64,000 bases of DNA from Berkiella sp050247135 (GCA_050247135.1 JBFWUT010000010.1:15209-79208), one strand, 5' to 3'; positions 43,997-52,910 are shown, counted from the first letter of the stretch. Made by a program: numbers and translations. Notes: generated from the letters alone by a model not told the origin.

Positions 43997-44281
43997 ATGA
44001 AGAAAAAAAGCAAAGCAAAAGCAACAAAAAAGCCAAGCGCTAAAAAGGCTTCTACCAAACGCAAAACTAGCGCAAAAGCTAAGACCGTTAGAAAAGCAAC
44101 AAAAAGGAAAGCTGCCAAAAAAGCGACTTCACCAAAATCAAGAAAGAAAAGCACTAGAAAAAGCAGTGCGGGACTTGGGATCTTAACGCCAAAAACAAAA
44201 AAGCGAATTGAAACAGTGTTAACGCAACTTGAAGATGTTTTGAATAGTTTAGAAAAGAAAGCAGTCAAAAAACTCTCTTAA
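43997..44281 (+). CDS. Lysine-rich histone H1-like protein
   Basis: A 94-aa very basic protein. The first ~58 residues are a Lys/Ala/Ser/Thr-rich tail with KKA/KRK repeats (KKPSAKKASTKRKTSAKAKT), like eukaryotic H1 tails or chlamydial Hc1/Hc2 and AlgP. The C-terminal ~35 residues form an amphipathic helix (TKKRIETVLTQLEDVLNSLE). An AGGAG lies eight nt before the ATG. It likely binds nucleic acid, possibly compacting the nucleoid in a dormant stage; the role is inferred. Confidence 0.72.
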   Translation: MKKKSKAKATKKPSAKKASTKRKTSAKAKTVRKATKRKAAKKATSPKSRKKSTRKSSAGLGILTPKTKKRIETVLTQLEDVLNSLEKKAVKKLS

Positions 44282-44365
44282 GCTTTCTGTGCATCTAACC
44301 ATATTATGAACTAACCATGATATCCTGATGTCATACCGTGTAGATGTGGCTATTAAGGAATCATC

Positions 44366-46744
44366 ATGCATACCCTTGCTCGGTATTTTTACATCATCTC
44401 CCTCAGTTTATATGCACTGATAGTTCAAGCTGATCCCCCAAGCCGGGTCGCCAGAATAAGTAACATTGAAGGTAACGTCAGTTTCTTGCCGGCAGGTGAA
44501 GAGCAATGGCTTGATGCATCTCGCAATCGCCCCTTTGTTACAGGCGATAGTCTATGGAACGATAGCAACGGTTATAGCCAAGCGCAGTTAGGTGGCGCAA
44601 AATTATGCGTAGGTCCCAATACTAATATCAACGTGCTGAATCTAGATGATAAAATTGCCCAATTTCAACTCACTGAGGGTTCCATTAATCTTGAAGTAAA
44701 TAATCTCAGCAAAGATCAAAGCTATGAAATCGATACACCCAATGTTGCCTTCACCGTGCAAAAACCTGGTAATTATCGCATCGATGTCGATAAAGAAGGT
44801 GATGCAACTGTTGTGCGAGTTGAACAAGGTCAAGCACAAGTTTTTGGTGACAGCAATTCCTATGTCATTAACAATGACCAAGCTTATCAATTTACCGGAA
44901 CCAATTTGGATTATGATCCTCAGTTTAATGCTCCACCTCAAGATGATTTTGATAAATGGTGCCATGATAATAAAAAGGCGATCTCACGCTCTACACCTCG
45001 TTATGTATCACAAGACATTATCGGCTATGAAGATCTAGAAACCGCAGGGACATGGGAAACCGTTGAAGACTACGGTCCTGTTTGGATACCCAACAATGTC
45101 GATGCAGATTGGGCACCCTATCGAGACGGTTACTGGACATGGATAGAGCCCTGGGGATGGAATTGGGTAGGTAATGAATCCTGGGGCTTTGCTCCCTATC
45201 ATTACGGGCGTTGGGTACAGCATCATCACAGATGGTGTTGGATTCCCTATTCAGATGGACCTGCCGTTTATGCCCCTGCTTTAGTTGCCTTTATCGGATT
45301 TGGAGCCGGCGCTCAGCTTGCGGTCGGATTTGGCTCTAATGTGGGCTGGTTTCCTTTGGGGCCAGGCGACATTTATCGTCCTCCTTATTCGGTCAGCTAT
45401 AACTATTTTACGAATATCAATCGCGGTGACAGAATTAATCACCGATTATTGCGGGAAGCCTATCGCAATCCCAATATGCGCTTTAATTATCACAACCGAA
45501 ATGTCAATAATGGTTTTACCGCTGTTCCAAGAGAATCATTTGGTCAATCGCGTAATGTCAACCAAGCTAGAGTCCGTATTAACGCAGACCAAATTGAAAA
45601 ATTACCGATAACTTCTAAAGCGGATATCAAACCTCCAAAGGATGCTAATAAAGGAAGAGTTTCTCGCTTTAAGCCTTCTGAAAAAGCATTATCTCGGGAA
45701 GTGCTCACCAAAACGCCTGTTCCTAAAGAAACCAAAGAGTCCATAGAGCCGCGTATTCGTGCTGTTAAGCCTTCGAAACCACGCGATATTTCACAAAACA
45801 AACCAGCACGTGATCGTCGTGATCTACAAAAAAATGAACGTCCATGGTTAGATAACCAATCGCCATCACTACGCGAACAGCGTCGCCAAGAAAAAAGAAG
45901 ACTACAACAAAAACAGCAAGAACAACTACAACAGTTGCAGCAAGAACAAAGACAACAACGTCGTCATGATAGGATACAACAAAGACAGCAAGAACAATTA
46001 CAGCAGTTGCAGCAAGAACAACGACAAAAAGGTCGTCATGATAGGATACAACAAAGACAGCAAGAACAATTCCAGCAGTTGCAGCAAGAACAACGACAAA
46101 AAGGTCGTCATGACAGAATGCAGCAAAGACAGCAAGAACAATTACAGCAGTTGCAGCAAGAACAACGACAAAAAGGTCGTCATGACAGAATGCAGCAAAG
46201 ACAGCAAGAACAATTACAGCAGTTGCAGCAAGAACAACGACAAAAAGGTCGTCATGATAGGATACAACAAAGACAGCAAGAACAATTACAGCAGTTGCAG
46301 CAAGATCAAAGGCAGAAACAACGTCAGGAAATGTTACAGCAAAGACAACATCAACAAAGACAACAACAACGTCAAGAAATGTTGCAACAAAAACAACAGC
46401 AACAACTGCAAATTCAGCAGCAGCAAAGACAACAACAACGCCAACAAATGTTGCAACAAAGACAACAGCAGCAGCTACAAATTCAGCAGCAGCAAAGACA
46501 ACAACAACGCCAGCAAATGTTACAACAAAGACAACAGCAGCAGCTACAAATTCAGCAGCAGCAAAGACAACAACAACGCCAACAAATGTTACAACAAAGA
46601 CAACAGCAGCAGCTACAACAAATGCAGCAACAGCAACAAATGATTAGACAACGAGCACAGCAAGCGGTGCCTCCAGCTGTTCAACCCGCTACGCCACCTG
46701 TTCCACCTCCTGATCCACAAAACCTAAGGCATAAAAGAAATTAA
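44366..46744 (+). CDS. Secreted FecR/DUF6600-domain protein with glutamine-rich tandem repeats
   Basis: A 792-aa exported protein. The signal peptide spans ~residues 1-22 (ending VQADPPS). Residues ~25-180 form a FecR-like β domain (SNIEGNVSFLPAGEEQWLDA; TPNVAFTVQKPGNYRIDVD). Residues ~215-315 are the DUF6600-type tryptophan/tyrosine-rich block (PVWIPNNVDADWAPYRDG, WTWIEPWGWNWVG, APYHYGRWVQ). From ~510 to ~760 it is almost all Gln/Arg with Leu/Met repeats, encoded by 72-bp and 69-bp tandem arrays. The end is proline-rich. The likely location is periplasmic or surface-associated; function unknown. It is 10 nt upstream of a Pro-rich secreted protein gene. Confidence 0.8.
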   Translation: MHTLARYFYIISLSLYALIVQADPPSRVARISNIEGNVSFLPAGEEQWLDASRNRPFVTGDSLWNDSNGYSQAQLGGAKLCVGPNTNINVLNLDDKIAQFQLTEGSINLEVNNLSKDQSYEIDTPNVAFTVQKPGNYRIDVDKEGDATVVRVEQGQAQVFGDSNSYVINNDQAYQFTGTNLDYDPQFNAPPQDDFDKWCHDNKKAISRSTPRYVSQDIIGYEDLETAGTWETVEDYGPVWIPNNVDADWAPYRDGYWTWIEPWGWNWVGNESWGFAPYHYGRWVQHHHRWCWIPYSDGPAVYAPALVAFIGFGAGAQLAVGFGSNVGWFPLGPGDIYRPPYSVSYNYFTNINRGDRINHRLLREAYRNPNMRFNYHNRNVNNGFTAVPRESFGQSRNVNQARVRINADQIEKLPITSKADIKPPKDANKGRVSRFKPSEKALSREVLTKTPVPKETKESIEPRIRAVKPSKPRDISQNKPARDRRDLQKNERPWLDNQSPSLREQRRQEKRRLQQKQQEQLQQLQQEQRQQRRHDRIQQRQQEQLQQLQQEQRQKGRHDRIQQRQQEQFQQLQQEQRQKGRHDRMQQRQQEQLQQLQQEQRQKGRHDRMQQRQQEQLQQLQQEQRQKGRHDRIQQRQQEQLQQLQQDQRQKQRQEMLQQRQHQQRQQQRQEMLQQKQQQQLQIQQQQRQQQRQQMLQQRQQQQLQIQQQQRQQQRQQMLQQRQQQQLQIQQQQRQQQRQQMLQQRQQQQLQQMQQQQQMIRQRAQQAVPPAVQPATPPVPPPDPQNLRHKRN
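45914..46345 (+). repeat. Six-copy 72-bp tandem repeat (24-residue Q-rich unit)
   Basis: Copies start at 45914, 45986, 46058, 46130, 46202 and 46274, each opening CAGCAAGAACAA. Units 2-5 are nearly identical, and the last diverges in its second half. The unit encodes QEQLQQLQQEQRQKGRHDR plus linker. All lengths are multiples of three, so copy-number change keeps the frame. Confidence 0.9.
46406..46612 (+). repeat. Three-copy 69-bp tandem repeat (23-residue Q-rich unit)
   Basis: Copies start at 46406, 46475 and 46544 with a partial unit before and after. The unit encodes LQIQQQQRQQQRQQMLQQRQ plus QQQ. It is distinct from, but related to, the 72-bp array just upstream. Confidence 0.9.
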
Positions 46745-46754
46745 GGTGCGTGTC

Positions 46755-47135
46755 ATGAAGCAACAAATTCCGTATGCTATTTTGGCAAATGTTTTTCTGA
46801 TTGCTTCAAGTGGGGCGCAGCAATCACCCGCACCGCCTGTTAATCCCGACGCCGCTATGCAAGAACAAGAAGTTCAACGCCAGCCGCGATACGAAAGAAG
46901 CGAAGCAGGTCCACGAGATTTACCAGGACCAAAACCGAGCAATACGCTTAAACATGATTTCAAAGAAAAACCTATCAACGCTGCTAACGTACCTGATCCT
47001 CATCCAGAACCTGAGCCTACTTCGCCAACTGCTCCACCACCCCAATTGCATCCACAACCCCAACCTGCCCCTACGATGGAGCAAGCGCCTGTACAAAGTG
47101 TTCCAGGTAAAGAGCATGCGGAACCAAAAAATTAG
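46755..47135 (+). CDS. Proline-rich secreted protein, unknown function
   Basis: A 126-aa protein with a signal peptide (MKQQIPYAILANVFLIASSG, cleavage near AQQ). The mature part is Pro/Glu/Gln-rich (PHPEPEPTSPTAPPPQLHPQ) and probably unstructured. An in-frame GTG at 46746 sits on the RBS, so the ATG at 46755 (AAGG eight nt upstream) is used. It follows the Q-rich DUF6600 gene and is probably co-transcribed. Confidence 0.62.
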   Translation: MKQQIPYAILANVFLIASSGAQQSPAPPVNPDAAMQEQEVQRQPRYERSEAGPRDLPGPKPSNTLKHDFKEKPINAANVPDPHPEPEPTSPTAPPPQLHPQPQPAPTMEQAPVQSVPGKEHAEPKN

Positions 47136-47212
47136 AAACAAGCCATATAACTTAGTAAGTTTGTAAAATAAACTAAACTTGTGTATGATTTTTTTATTTC
47201 TGAAGTTTTACC

Positions 47213-48169
47213 ATGTTTTATTCCATTTTTAATATTAAACGCAACATTTGGCAGATTTCTTTTGCCATATTTTTTCTTTGTGCGCTTGCTGCGGGCTCTT
47301 TTCTGACCACAACTTTTGCAGGGCTTTTATTATTTAAGATTAGCCTTGATTTATGGAGCTACTTTCGTTTCCAATCTTACAGCGTAAATGATGCCACAAC
47401 TAACCAACCTCGAACCTGGCAAAGCATTCTAGAAGAATTTAACTCAAGAAGTGGCAGAACCGCTTTTTATGGTGTTTCACGAAATGACATCAAGAGTTCT
47501 CTTGAGCGAATAATGAGTAACGGCCAAATCTCGCAAGGCAACAATAACCTGTGTGGACCTATCGCCTTTTTAGAATTGCTCATAAAACATCAACCCGCTT
47601 TGTTTGCAAAAACATTCTGTGAGTACTTTGAAAATGGGGGCACTTATGCACCCTTTTATCTTCATTCTCCCTTTTGGGATCGCTATGCCTATTTTTTACC
47701 AACAGGCTTAATCAATCGCATTTTCCCAAATCATTACCAAAGTCCAGAACAAGCTTTGGCAGCAGCTTTTAAAAATTCCTCTAACTTAATGGGATACAAC
47801 AATAGTTGTCTATTAGAAACTTTTAAAGGTTCTACCGAGCCAAAGCAAATGGTAGAATGGTTAAATCAGGCAGGGTTTAGTGCCACTTCAAATGTGACGC
47901 TCAATAACTATCGTAATAACGACGAAATGCCATTGCTAGCGCGGTTTTTTGTTGGTGGTATTTATTCTTCTGACAATAGAAGCAAAGAGCCTAACAATCA
48001 TGTCGAAGGTGAGGAATGCTATTTTAAGCTGTCACAGTCACAAGGTTCATCTGCTCTTCACTATCTATTCAATGTATCAAGTGCTCATTGGACATTTGGC
48101 GCTGACAAAAATCCTGCTGAACAAAATTTTATCCAAATTCATCTACCAAAGAGAAACGCCAGAACATGA
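47213..48169 (+). CDS. Membrane-anchored protein with papain/C39-like cysteine-protease pattern
   Basis: A 318-aa protein. Residues ~14-45 hold one or two hydrophobic segments; the rest is soluble. NNLCGPIAFLELL around Cys114 resembles the nucleophile site of papain- and C39-like peptidases, with a Gln upstream (Gln108). A candidate catalytic His is His292 in SSAHWTFGAD, with NFIQIHLP after it. No specific family is recognised, so this is a structural guess. It overlaps the beta-lactamase gene by four nt, so the two are coupled. Confidence 0.55.
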   Translation: MFYSIFNIKRNIWQISFAIFFLCALAAGSFLTTTFAGLLLFKISLDLWSYFRFQSYSVNDATTNQPRTWQSILEEFNSRSGRTAFYGVSRNDIKSSLERIMSNGQISQGNNNLCGPIAFLELLIKHQPALFAKTFCEYFENGGTYAPFYLHSPFWDRYAYFLPTGLINRIFPNHYQSPEQALAAAFKNSSNLMGYNNSCLLETFKGSTEPKQMVEWLNQAGFSATSNVTLNNYRNNDEMPLLARFFVGGIYSSDNRSKEPNNHVEGEECYFKLSQSQGSSALHYLFNVSSAHWTFGADKNPAEQNFIQIHLPKRNART

Positions 48170-48969
48170 AAACAACCCCTTTATTATTAACTTTAGGTTT
48201 AGTATTAAGTCATTCGACCATAGCAAGCGAGTCATGTTTTTTGATAACAGAGCGCAATAGGGTAATCAAGCAAGAAGGCGATTGCCAAACCCGTTATGCG
48301 CCCTGTTCCACCTTCAAAATTGCCATTAGCTTAATGGGCTATGATGATAATCTGTTAAAAAACGAAACCAAACCGGAATACCCCTTCAAAAAAGGTTATG
48401 CAGATTATCTTGCCGTTTGGAAAGAACCGCACAACCCAACCTTGTGGATGAAAAACAGTTGTATATGGTATTCGCAAGTATTAACTGAACAGTTGGGCAT
48501 GAAGAAATTCAAGGATTATGTTGAGCTCTTTAATTATGGTAACAAAGATGTTTCTGGTGACAAAGGCAAAAATAACGGCTTAACGCATGCTTGGTTATCA
48601 AGCTCTTTAGAGATCTCACCTATCGAGCAAACACAGTTTTTACAAAAGATGCTTGATCATAATTTGCCTGTTAGCGTCAAAGCACAAGAGATGACCAATA
48701 ATATTCTATTTCTTGAAGAACTTCCCAACGGCTGGAAGCTTTATGGTAAAACCGGTAGCGGTTCGCTGCTTAATGCGGATAAAACACAGAAGCTAGAATT
48801 GCAGCATGGCTGGTTTGTGGGATATTTGAAAAAAGATCAACGCACCATTACCTTCGCCTATCATATTGTGGATGATGAAAAACAAGAAACCTATGCAGGT
48901 CCTCGGGCTAAAGTTGCCGCTAAAGAAAAATTGGTCAATTTGATTTCAAGCCAACCTACCCTGTCCTAA
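48166..48969 (+). CDS. Class D (OXA-type) beta-lactamase
   Basis: A 267-aa periplasmic serine beta-lactamase. The signal peptide is ~1-20 (cleavage near IASES). All class D motifs are intact: Ser48-Thr-Phe-Lys51 (STFK), Ser98-Cys-Ile100 (SxV-like), Tyr124-Gly-Asn126 (YGN) and Lys195-Thr-Gly197 (KTG), then GWFVGY. The carbamoylated-Lys motif is complete, so activity is expected. The gene is embedded among ordinary genes with no mobile element, which suggests an intrinsic chromosomal enzyme, as in Legionella OXA-29 relatives. The spectrum cannot be judged. Confidence 0.94.
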   Translation: MKTTPLLLTLGLVLSHSTIASESCFLITERNRVIKQEGDCQTRYAPCSTFKIAISLMGYDDNLLKNETKPEYPFKKGYADYLAVWKEPHNPTLWMKNSCIWYSQVLTEQLGMKKFKDYVELFNYGNKDVSGDKGKNNGLTHAWLSSSLEISPIEQTQFLQKMLDHNLPVSVKAQEMTNNILFLEELPNGWKLYGKTGSGSLLNADKTQKLELQHGWFVGYLKKDQRTITFAYHIVDDEKQETYAGPRAKVAAKEKLVNLISSQPTLS

Positions 48970-48999
48970 TCCTTCCTTTACACACGCTGATTTTCTATT

Positions 49000-49033
49000 C
49001 GGTATTACCCTAAAACTACATGTGGTAATACCG
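49000..49033 (+). terminator. Perfect 10-bp inverted repeat after the beta-lactamase gene
   Basis: CGGTATTACC and GGTAATACCG arms flank a 14-nt loop in the gap before the sulfatase remnant. There is no T-run, so it may be a terminator or an operator for the next gene. Confidence 0.4.
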
Positions 49034-49073
49034 ATACATCTTCGATGCTTTAGCTTGTGTAGAGGATTCTGAT

Positions 49074-49559
49074 ATGAAAGCCCCTTATTTATCTAGAATT
49101 ATTCCCAGTTTAATTGTGGTAGCATCCATGTCTTTCATGAGCCCAATCCAAGCTGCAACAACCAAACCTAATATTATTGTTATTTTTGGTGATGATATTG
49201 GGCAAACCAATTTAAGCGTGTACTCTCATGGTCTGATGGGATATCAAACACCAAACATTGACCGAATTGCCAAAGAAGGCATGCTCTTTACCGATTATTA
49301 TGCAGAACAAAGCTGTACCGCAGGACGAGCCGCTTTTATTACTGGGCAAAGTGTTGTGAGAACGGGTTTAAGTAAAGTAGGCATGCCAGGTGCTGATTTA
49401 GGAATGAGAAAGGAAGATCCTACCATTGCGACTTTACTCAAAGCACAAGGTTATGCCACAGGGCAATTTGGCAAAAATCACTTAGGTGATAAAGATGAAC
49501 ACTTGCCAACCATGCACGGTTTTGACGAGTTCTATGGCAATCTCTACCATTTCAATTAA
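49074..49559 (+). pseudogene. Truncated arylsulfatase (N-terminal ~160 residues only)
   Basis: Encodes 161 aa where arylsulfatases have ~500. The signal peptide (cleavage near IQAAT), the metal-binding Asp pair in IFGDDIGQTN (Asp40, Asp41) and the sulfatase signature CTAGR (Cys81, usually CxPxR or this variant) are intact. The protein stops after the segment GFDEFYGNLYHFN, which in full-length enzymes continues. A terminator palindrome follows immediately, so the 3' two thirds have been lost. A short functional role cannot be excluded, but catalysis is unlikely. Confidence 0.8.
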
Positions 49560-49563
49560 TTAC

Positions 49564-49591
49564 TAATGTGGCGGAAAGCCCCGCCACATTA
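49564..49591. terminator. 11-bp bidirectional stem-loop
   Basis: TAATGTGGCGG and CCGCCACATTA arms flank a six-nt loop between the convergent sulfatase remnant and the kinase gene. It overlaps the kinase stop codon. Confidence 0.6.
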
Positions 49592-50596
49592 GCCTAAATC
49601 TTTGATTGCCAAGTCCAGCAGCATATCATGATTAGTCGAAATGTACTGAATACAGGGGATCATTTTATTTTTAATGATATGTTCCCCTATTTTATGTTCT
49701 TGTTGATTGCGACTTGTTTGACCTAACATACGTCTGATATTAAATTCCGTCCATCCGAGCACGCAGTGGCCTATCCATCCTTGAAAGCTCATTCTTATTC
49801 GGTCTGCGTCAATGGGCTGATTTCGTTCACGCTTGTATTGTTGAAATAAAATTTGGGTATTCAATTTTTTGAAGCTGCCTTGAATGATGCCACCCCACTC
49901 TATCCCATAGCCGACAACTTCGAGTAGAGGATCCATCAGCCCAGCAGTTTCCCAATCAATAATATAGGGTTGATTTTTTTCATCCCACAACACATTCAAG
50001 GAGTGCAGGTCTCGATGAGTAACAACCTGGTTCGCTTTGAGTCTGTTGATTGCCTTTTTATACTGTTGATTGCAATCTAATATAAAGTTAAGCAATGTCA
50101 ATAATTCAATTGAAGCACTTTGCTGAATAATATTCAGCCAGTGTTGATCATCAAAATAGTCATAATGCGCCGTATCGACGTGGTCAACACGGATGTTGAG
50201 ATTATGAATGCCAGCAAATATTGAGCCCACTCTTTGCAATTGCTCTTCTGTCAGCGCTTCAAATTGGCAAACCTGGGCATTATAGTAAGGGTAAATAAGA
50301 TACCAATGTTCATCTACGTGATGCACGAACCGATCATGAATTTTATTTGCTGAAATCGCAGGAATGCCGTTTTGGCTAAATCTTGTCGCGACTTCTTCTG
50401 ACACTTCATAACTATGGGGAAATGTCTCTTTTTTTGAAATATGAGAATTGATCTCTTTAACGGCAAATACCCCAGTATCTGTCGTCAATTTCCACATGTT
50501 GTGTAATGCGCCGCCCAAAATGGGCTCAACCAGCACAAGCTTCTGACCCAGCTGCAAATAGTGAACCAGCTTTTCAAATTGTTGTTTTGGATCCAT
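49589..50596 (-). CDS. APH/choline-kinase-like phosphotransferase
   Basis: A 335-aa protein with an aminoglycoside-phosphotransferase-type kinase fold. The catalytic loop is VTHRDLHSLNVLWD (Asp as base) and the metal-binding Asp is in YIIDWETAGLMDP. The ATP-binding β-hairpin is near VEPILGGALHNMWKLTT with Lys in FAVKEI. The substrate (antibiotic, choline, thiamine or homoserine-like) cannot be determined. A TTG codon immediately upstream of the ATG is also in frame. Confidence 0.82.
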   Translation of the reverse strand: MDPKQQFEKLVHYLQLGQKLVLVEPILGGALHNMWKLTTDTGVFAVKEINSHISKKETFPHSYEVSEEVATRFSQNGIPAISANKIHDRFVHHVDEHWYLIYPYYNAQVCQFEALTEEQLQRVGSIFAGIHNLNIRVDHVDTAHYDYFDDQHWLNIIQQSASIELLTLLNFILDCNQQYKKAINRLKANQVVTHRDLHSLNVLWDEKNQPYIIDWETAGLMDPLLEVVGYGIEWGGIIQGSFKKLNTQILFQQYKRERNQPIDADRIRMSFQGWIGHCVLGWTEFNIRRMLGQTSRNQQEHKIGEHIIKNKMIPCIQYISTNHDMLLDLAIKDLG

Positions 50597-50804
50597 CAAG
50601 TCACTTAATCATCATCGTCAATACTAACTCGTATAGACTAGTGTGACTGACTGATTATAACAAAGCAATATTTTTACATTCAGTCGGTTAACTTATGGCG
50701 TATATCACGGCATCGCTGCCGTTTGTCGGGAATTTCACCATTCTGTTTGATTTACTTTCAAAAAACTAAACAATGCAAAGTCATTGTTGAAAAACTAAAG
50801 AAGT

Positions 50805-52577
50805 ATGTATCAAATGAGCGATAAACAACACAACGAAAAGCAAGATGAATCCGTTACTTTATTCTCTATCTCAAAAAAGCTCTACCAATTGTATCGACCT
50901 CATTTTGGCTTACATGGTAAAAAAAGAACTCGCACCCTGTATTTAGCAGGCATCATATTAGGCAATATCTTATTGGCCTTTGCGCTGATCTATGTCAATA
51001 CCACCATGGCCTCATTGATGGGGTTACTTAGTGTCTCTGGTGTAACCTATTCTGGTTTTTTCGTGGCTGCCGGCCATTGTACCGCAGCCATCGTTACTTA
51101 CGGTTTTATAACTGGTGTTGATTCATGGATGGCAAGCCTACTGGGTAGCTCTTTGGCTTTTGCTGTCAATAAAAAGCTAGAAAAAGGCTGGATGAAGAAC
51201 AATGCCTACTATGGCACAACTCGCCTTAGTTCTGAACCTACTAATCCTTCTCAGCTACTCAGTCACGATAATGATGAATTAGCCCGTTCCACCTCTGAGT
51301 TATTTGATAACTTTTTAACCACAGTCAGCAATTTTATTGTTGGTTTAAGAGGGCTTTATTTACTTTCCATCCCCTTGCAAATCAGCTTAATGTCATTCTC
51401 CATTGCCATACCGGGTTACTTAATAGCCTGCACAGTGATTTATGCATTGGCTTATAATTATCTCACCAACAAAATTGGCGACAACTTAGAAGACCTTCAA
51501 TCTCAACAAAGAGATATCGAAGGCAAGGTACAAACCAAAGTTCATCATATTAAAACCAATTCAGAGGCCATTGCCTTTAAAAAGGGTAGTGAATTCGAAC
51601 ATAAATCACTGCTTCACAGTTTGCTGCAAGCCAAAGTAGTGCAAAATGCAGCGTCTAAAGTTCGCTCCATCCTTTCCTTCATCACTAATTTACATGCAGA
51701 ATTTACTTCTTTCTTTGCCCTGCTACTTTGTGCACCCAATATCATTGCGCAAAAGCTCAGTTTCGCTAACATTTTAGAAATACCTTACCATTTTCAAAAT
51801 GTGGTGAATTTCTTTACCTGGAAAAATGATAATTTCGACAAGGTCACCGAGTGTGCTGTTACTCTAAAAAAGATTGAGGAATTCAAAGACACTCTAAACA
51901 AGTGGGAAGAAACACATAAACAGGGAACATCTCAGTTAAAAATAACCCACGGCAATGGGCGTAATATTAGTATTAAAGCGCTGACGTTAAACAGGCCAGA
52001 TGGCACCCCTATTTTAACTAACTTTAGTAAATCAATCCCCAAGGGCAAGGTCACTTTGTTTCAAGGCGCTTCAGGGATAGGTAAAACTTCCGTGTTAAGA
52101 GCAATGGCGGGATTATCACCTCATGCCAGTGGAGCCATCGAAGGCTTACCTGAGAATGCTCATTTTATTCCATCACACCCCTATTTCCCTGAGGATAAAA
52201 GCCTGCTCGATGCAATCATGTACCCTAGCATGAAGCAAGCGACAGTTAAACAAATCACCAAAATTAAATCCCTCATGAAGGAATTAAGTTTTAAACCAGA
52301 AACGATACGAGATTTAAATGTGGTCAAAGATTGGTATGGACAACATCTTAGCGATGGTGAAAAACAAAGAATCGAGATTGTCGGCGCCATTATGAAAGAA
52401 CCCGAAGTGCTATTTATGGACGAAGCCACTTCTCGTGTTGATCATGCTGGCGAAACGAATAACAAGGGGAAAATTGAAGAACTCCTTAAAAAGCATTTGC
52501 CTAACACCACGATTATTTATACTGACCATAATCCAAGCAAAAGCAACTTCTGTGAAAATAGAGTTGCTCTTAAATAA
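50805..52577 (+). CDS. ABC transporter with SbmA/BacA-like membrane domain fused to an ATPase
   Basis: A 590-aa inner-membrane ABC half-transporter of the YddA/Rv1819c type. Residues ~45-345 form the SbmA/BacA-like transmembrane domain (ABC_membrane_2). Residues ~375-590 form the ATPase: Walker A GASGIGKTS, signature LSDGEKQR, Walker B EVLFMDEATSR. Relatives move peptides or vitamin B12-like molecules. Start codons at 50805 or 50814 are both possible. It stands alone and is followed by a 13-bp stem terminator. Confidence 0.9.
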   Translation: MYQMSDKQHNEKQDESVTLFSISKKLYQLYRPHFGLHGKKRTRTLYLAGIILGNILLAFALIYVNTTMASLMGLLSVSGVTYSGFFVAAGHCTAAIVTYGFITGVDSWMASLLGSSLAFAVNKKLEKGWMKNNAYYGTTRLSSEPTNPSQLLSHDNDELARSTSELFDNFLTTVSNFIVGLRGLYLLSIPLQISLMSFSIAIPGYLIACTVIYALAYNYLTNKIGDNLEDLQSQQRDIEGKVQTKVHHIKTNSEAIAFKKGSEFEHKSLLHSLLQAKVVQNAASKVRSILSFITNLHAEFTSFFALLLCAPNIIAQKLSFANILEIPYHFQNVVNFFTWKNDNFDKVTECAVTLKKIEEFKDTLNKWEETHKQGTSQLKITHGNGRNISIKALTLNRPDGTPILTNFSKSIPKGKVTLFQGASGIGKTSVLRAMAGLSPHASGAIEGLPENAHFIPSHPYFPEDKSLLDAIMYPSMKQATVKQITKIKSLMKELSFKPETIRDLNVVKDWYGQHLSDGEKQRIEIVGAIMKEPEVLFMDEATSRVDHAGETNNKGKIEELLKKHLPNTTIIYTDHNPSKSNFCENRVALK

Positions 52578-52584
52578 CAAAATG

Positions 52585-52616
52585 AACCAATAGCGCTACC
52601 AATAGCGCTATTGGTT
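52585..52616. terminator. 13-bp stem-loop between convergent genes
   Basis: AACCAATAGCGCT and AGCGCTATTGGTT arms flank a six-nt loop. The stem includes the stop codon of the DUF190 gene. Confidence 0.65.
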
Positions 52617-52910
52617 CGCATTGGCTTCCCAGGTAATAATGTGCTCTGGTTTTACCATATGGCTGAGCCCTTCTAAAGCTGCTTCAACTTTTTCTTTATG
52701 ATCAAAAAACTCGATCGTGAGTGGCAAATCTAAAGATAAGTCGACCAATGAGGTCATATGGTTGCCGGTCTCGCCAAAGCCACTGATGGCTCTAAATACA
52801 CTGATCCCTCGCACTTTGGCTTCTTTCTTTAAGTAATTCACAATCTTATTTAATAAGCCGGATGATTCTGTTATATAAACTCTGACTACTAAGACTGGAA
52901 TACTTTTCAT
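52608..52910 (-). CDS. DUF190 protein associated with the fluoride exporter
   Basis: A 100-aa PII-like-fold protein of the DUF190 family, often beside crcB. It starts MKSIPVLVVRVYITESSG at 52910, overlapping the crcB stop by four nt; an upstream start in the crcB frame region is unlikely. It ends IITWEANANQ. Its role beside CrcB is unknown. Confidence 0.85.
   Translation of the reverse strand: MKSIPVLVVRVYITESSGLLNKIVNYLKKEAKVRGISVFRAISGFGETGNHMTSLVDLSLDLPLTIEFFDHKEKVEAALEGLSHMVKPEHIITWEANANQ

Noticed and set aside
43993..44268. 91-residue hydrophobic ORF opposite the histone-like gene
   Set aside because: It is the antisense shadow of Lys-rich codons (AAA/AAG read as Phe/Leu).
45914..46612. 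Regular repeats as a possible CRISPR array
   Set aside because: The units are contiguous, coding and without spacers.
45966..46643. A 225-residue open frame (+1) across the Q-rich repeats, rich in Lys/Asn/Ser
   Set aside because: It is the out-of-frame reading of the tandem repeats; the signal peptide and domains of the DUF6600 protein are in the other frame and no RBS supports this one.
48166..48969. Recently acquired mobile beta-lactamase
   Set aside because: No insertion sequence, integron site or flanking repeats; codon use looks like the neighbours, so an intrinsic gene is likelier.
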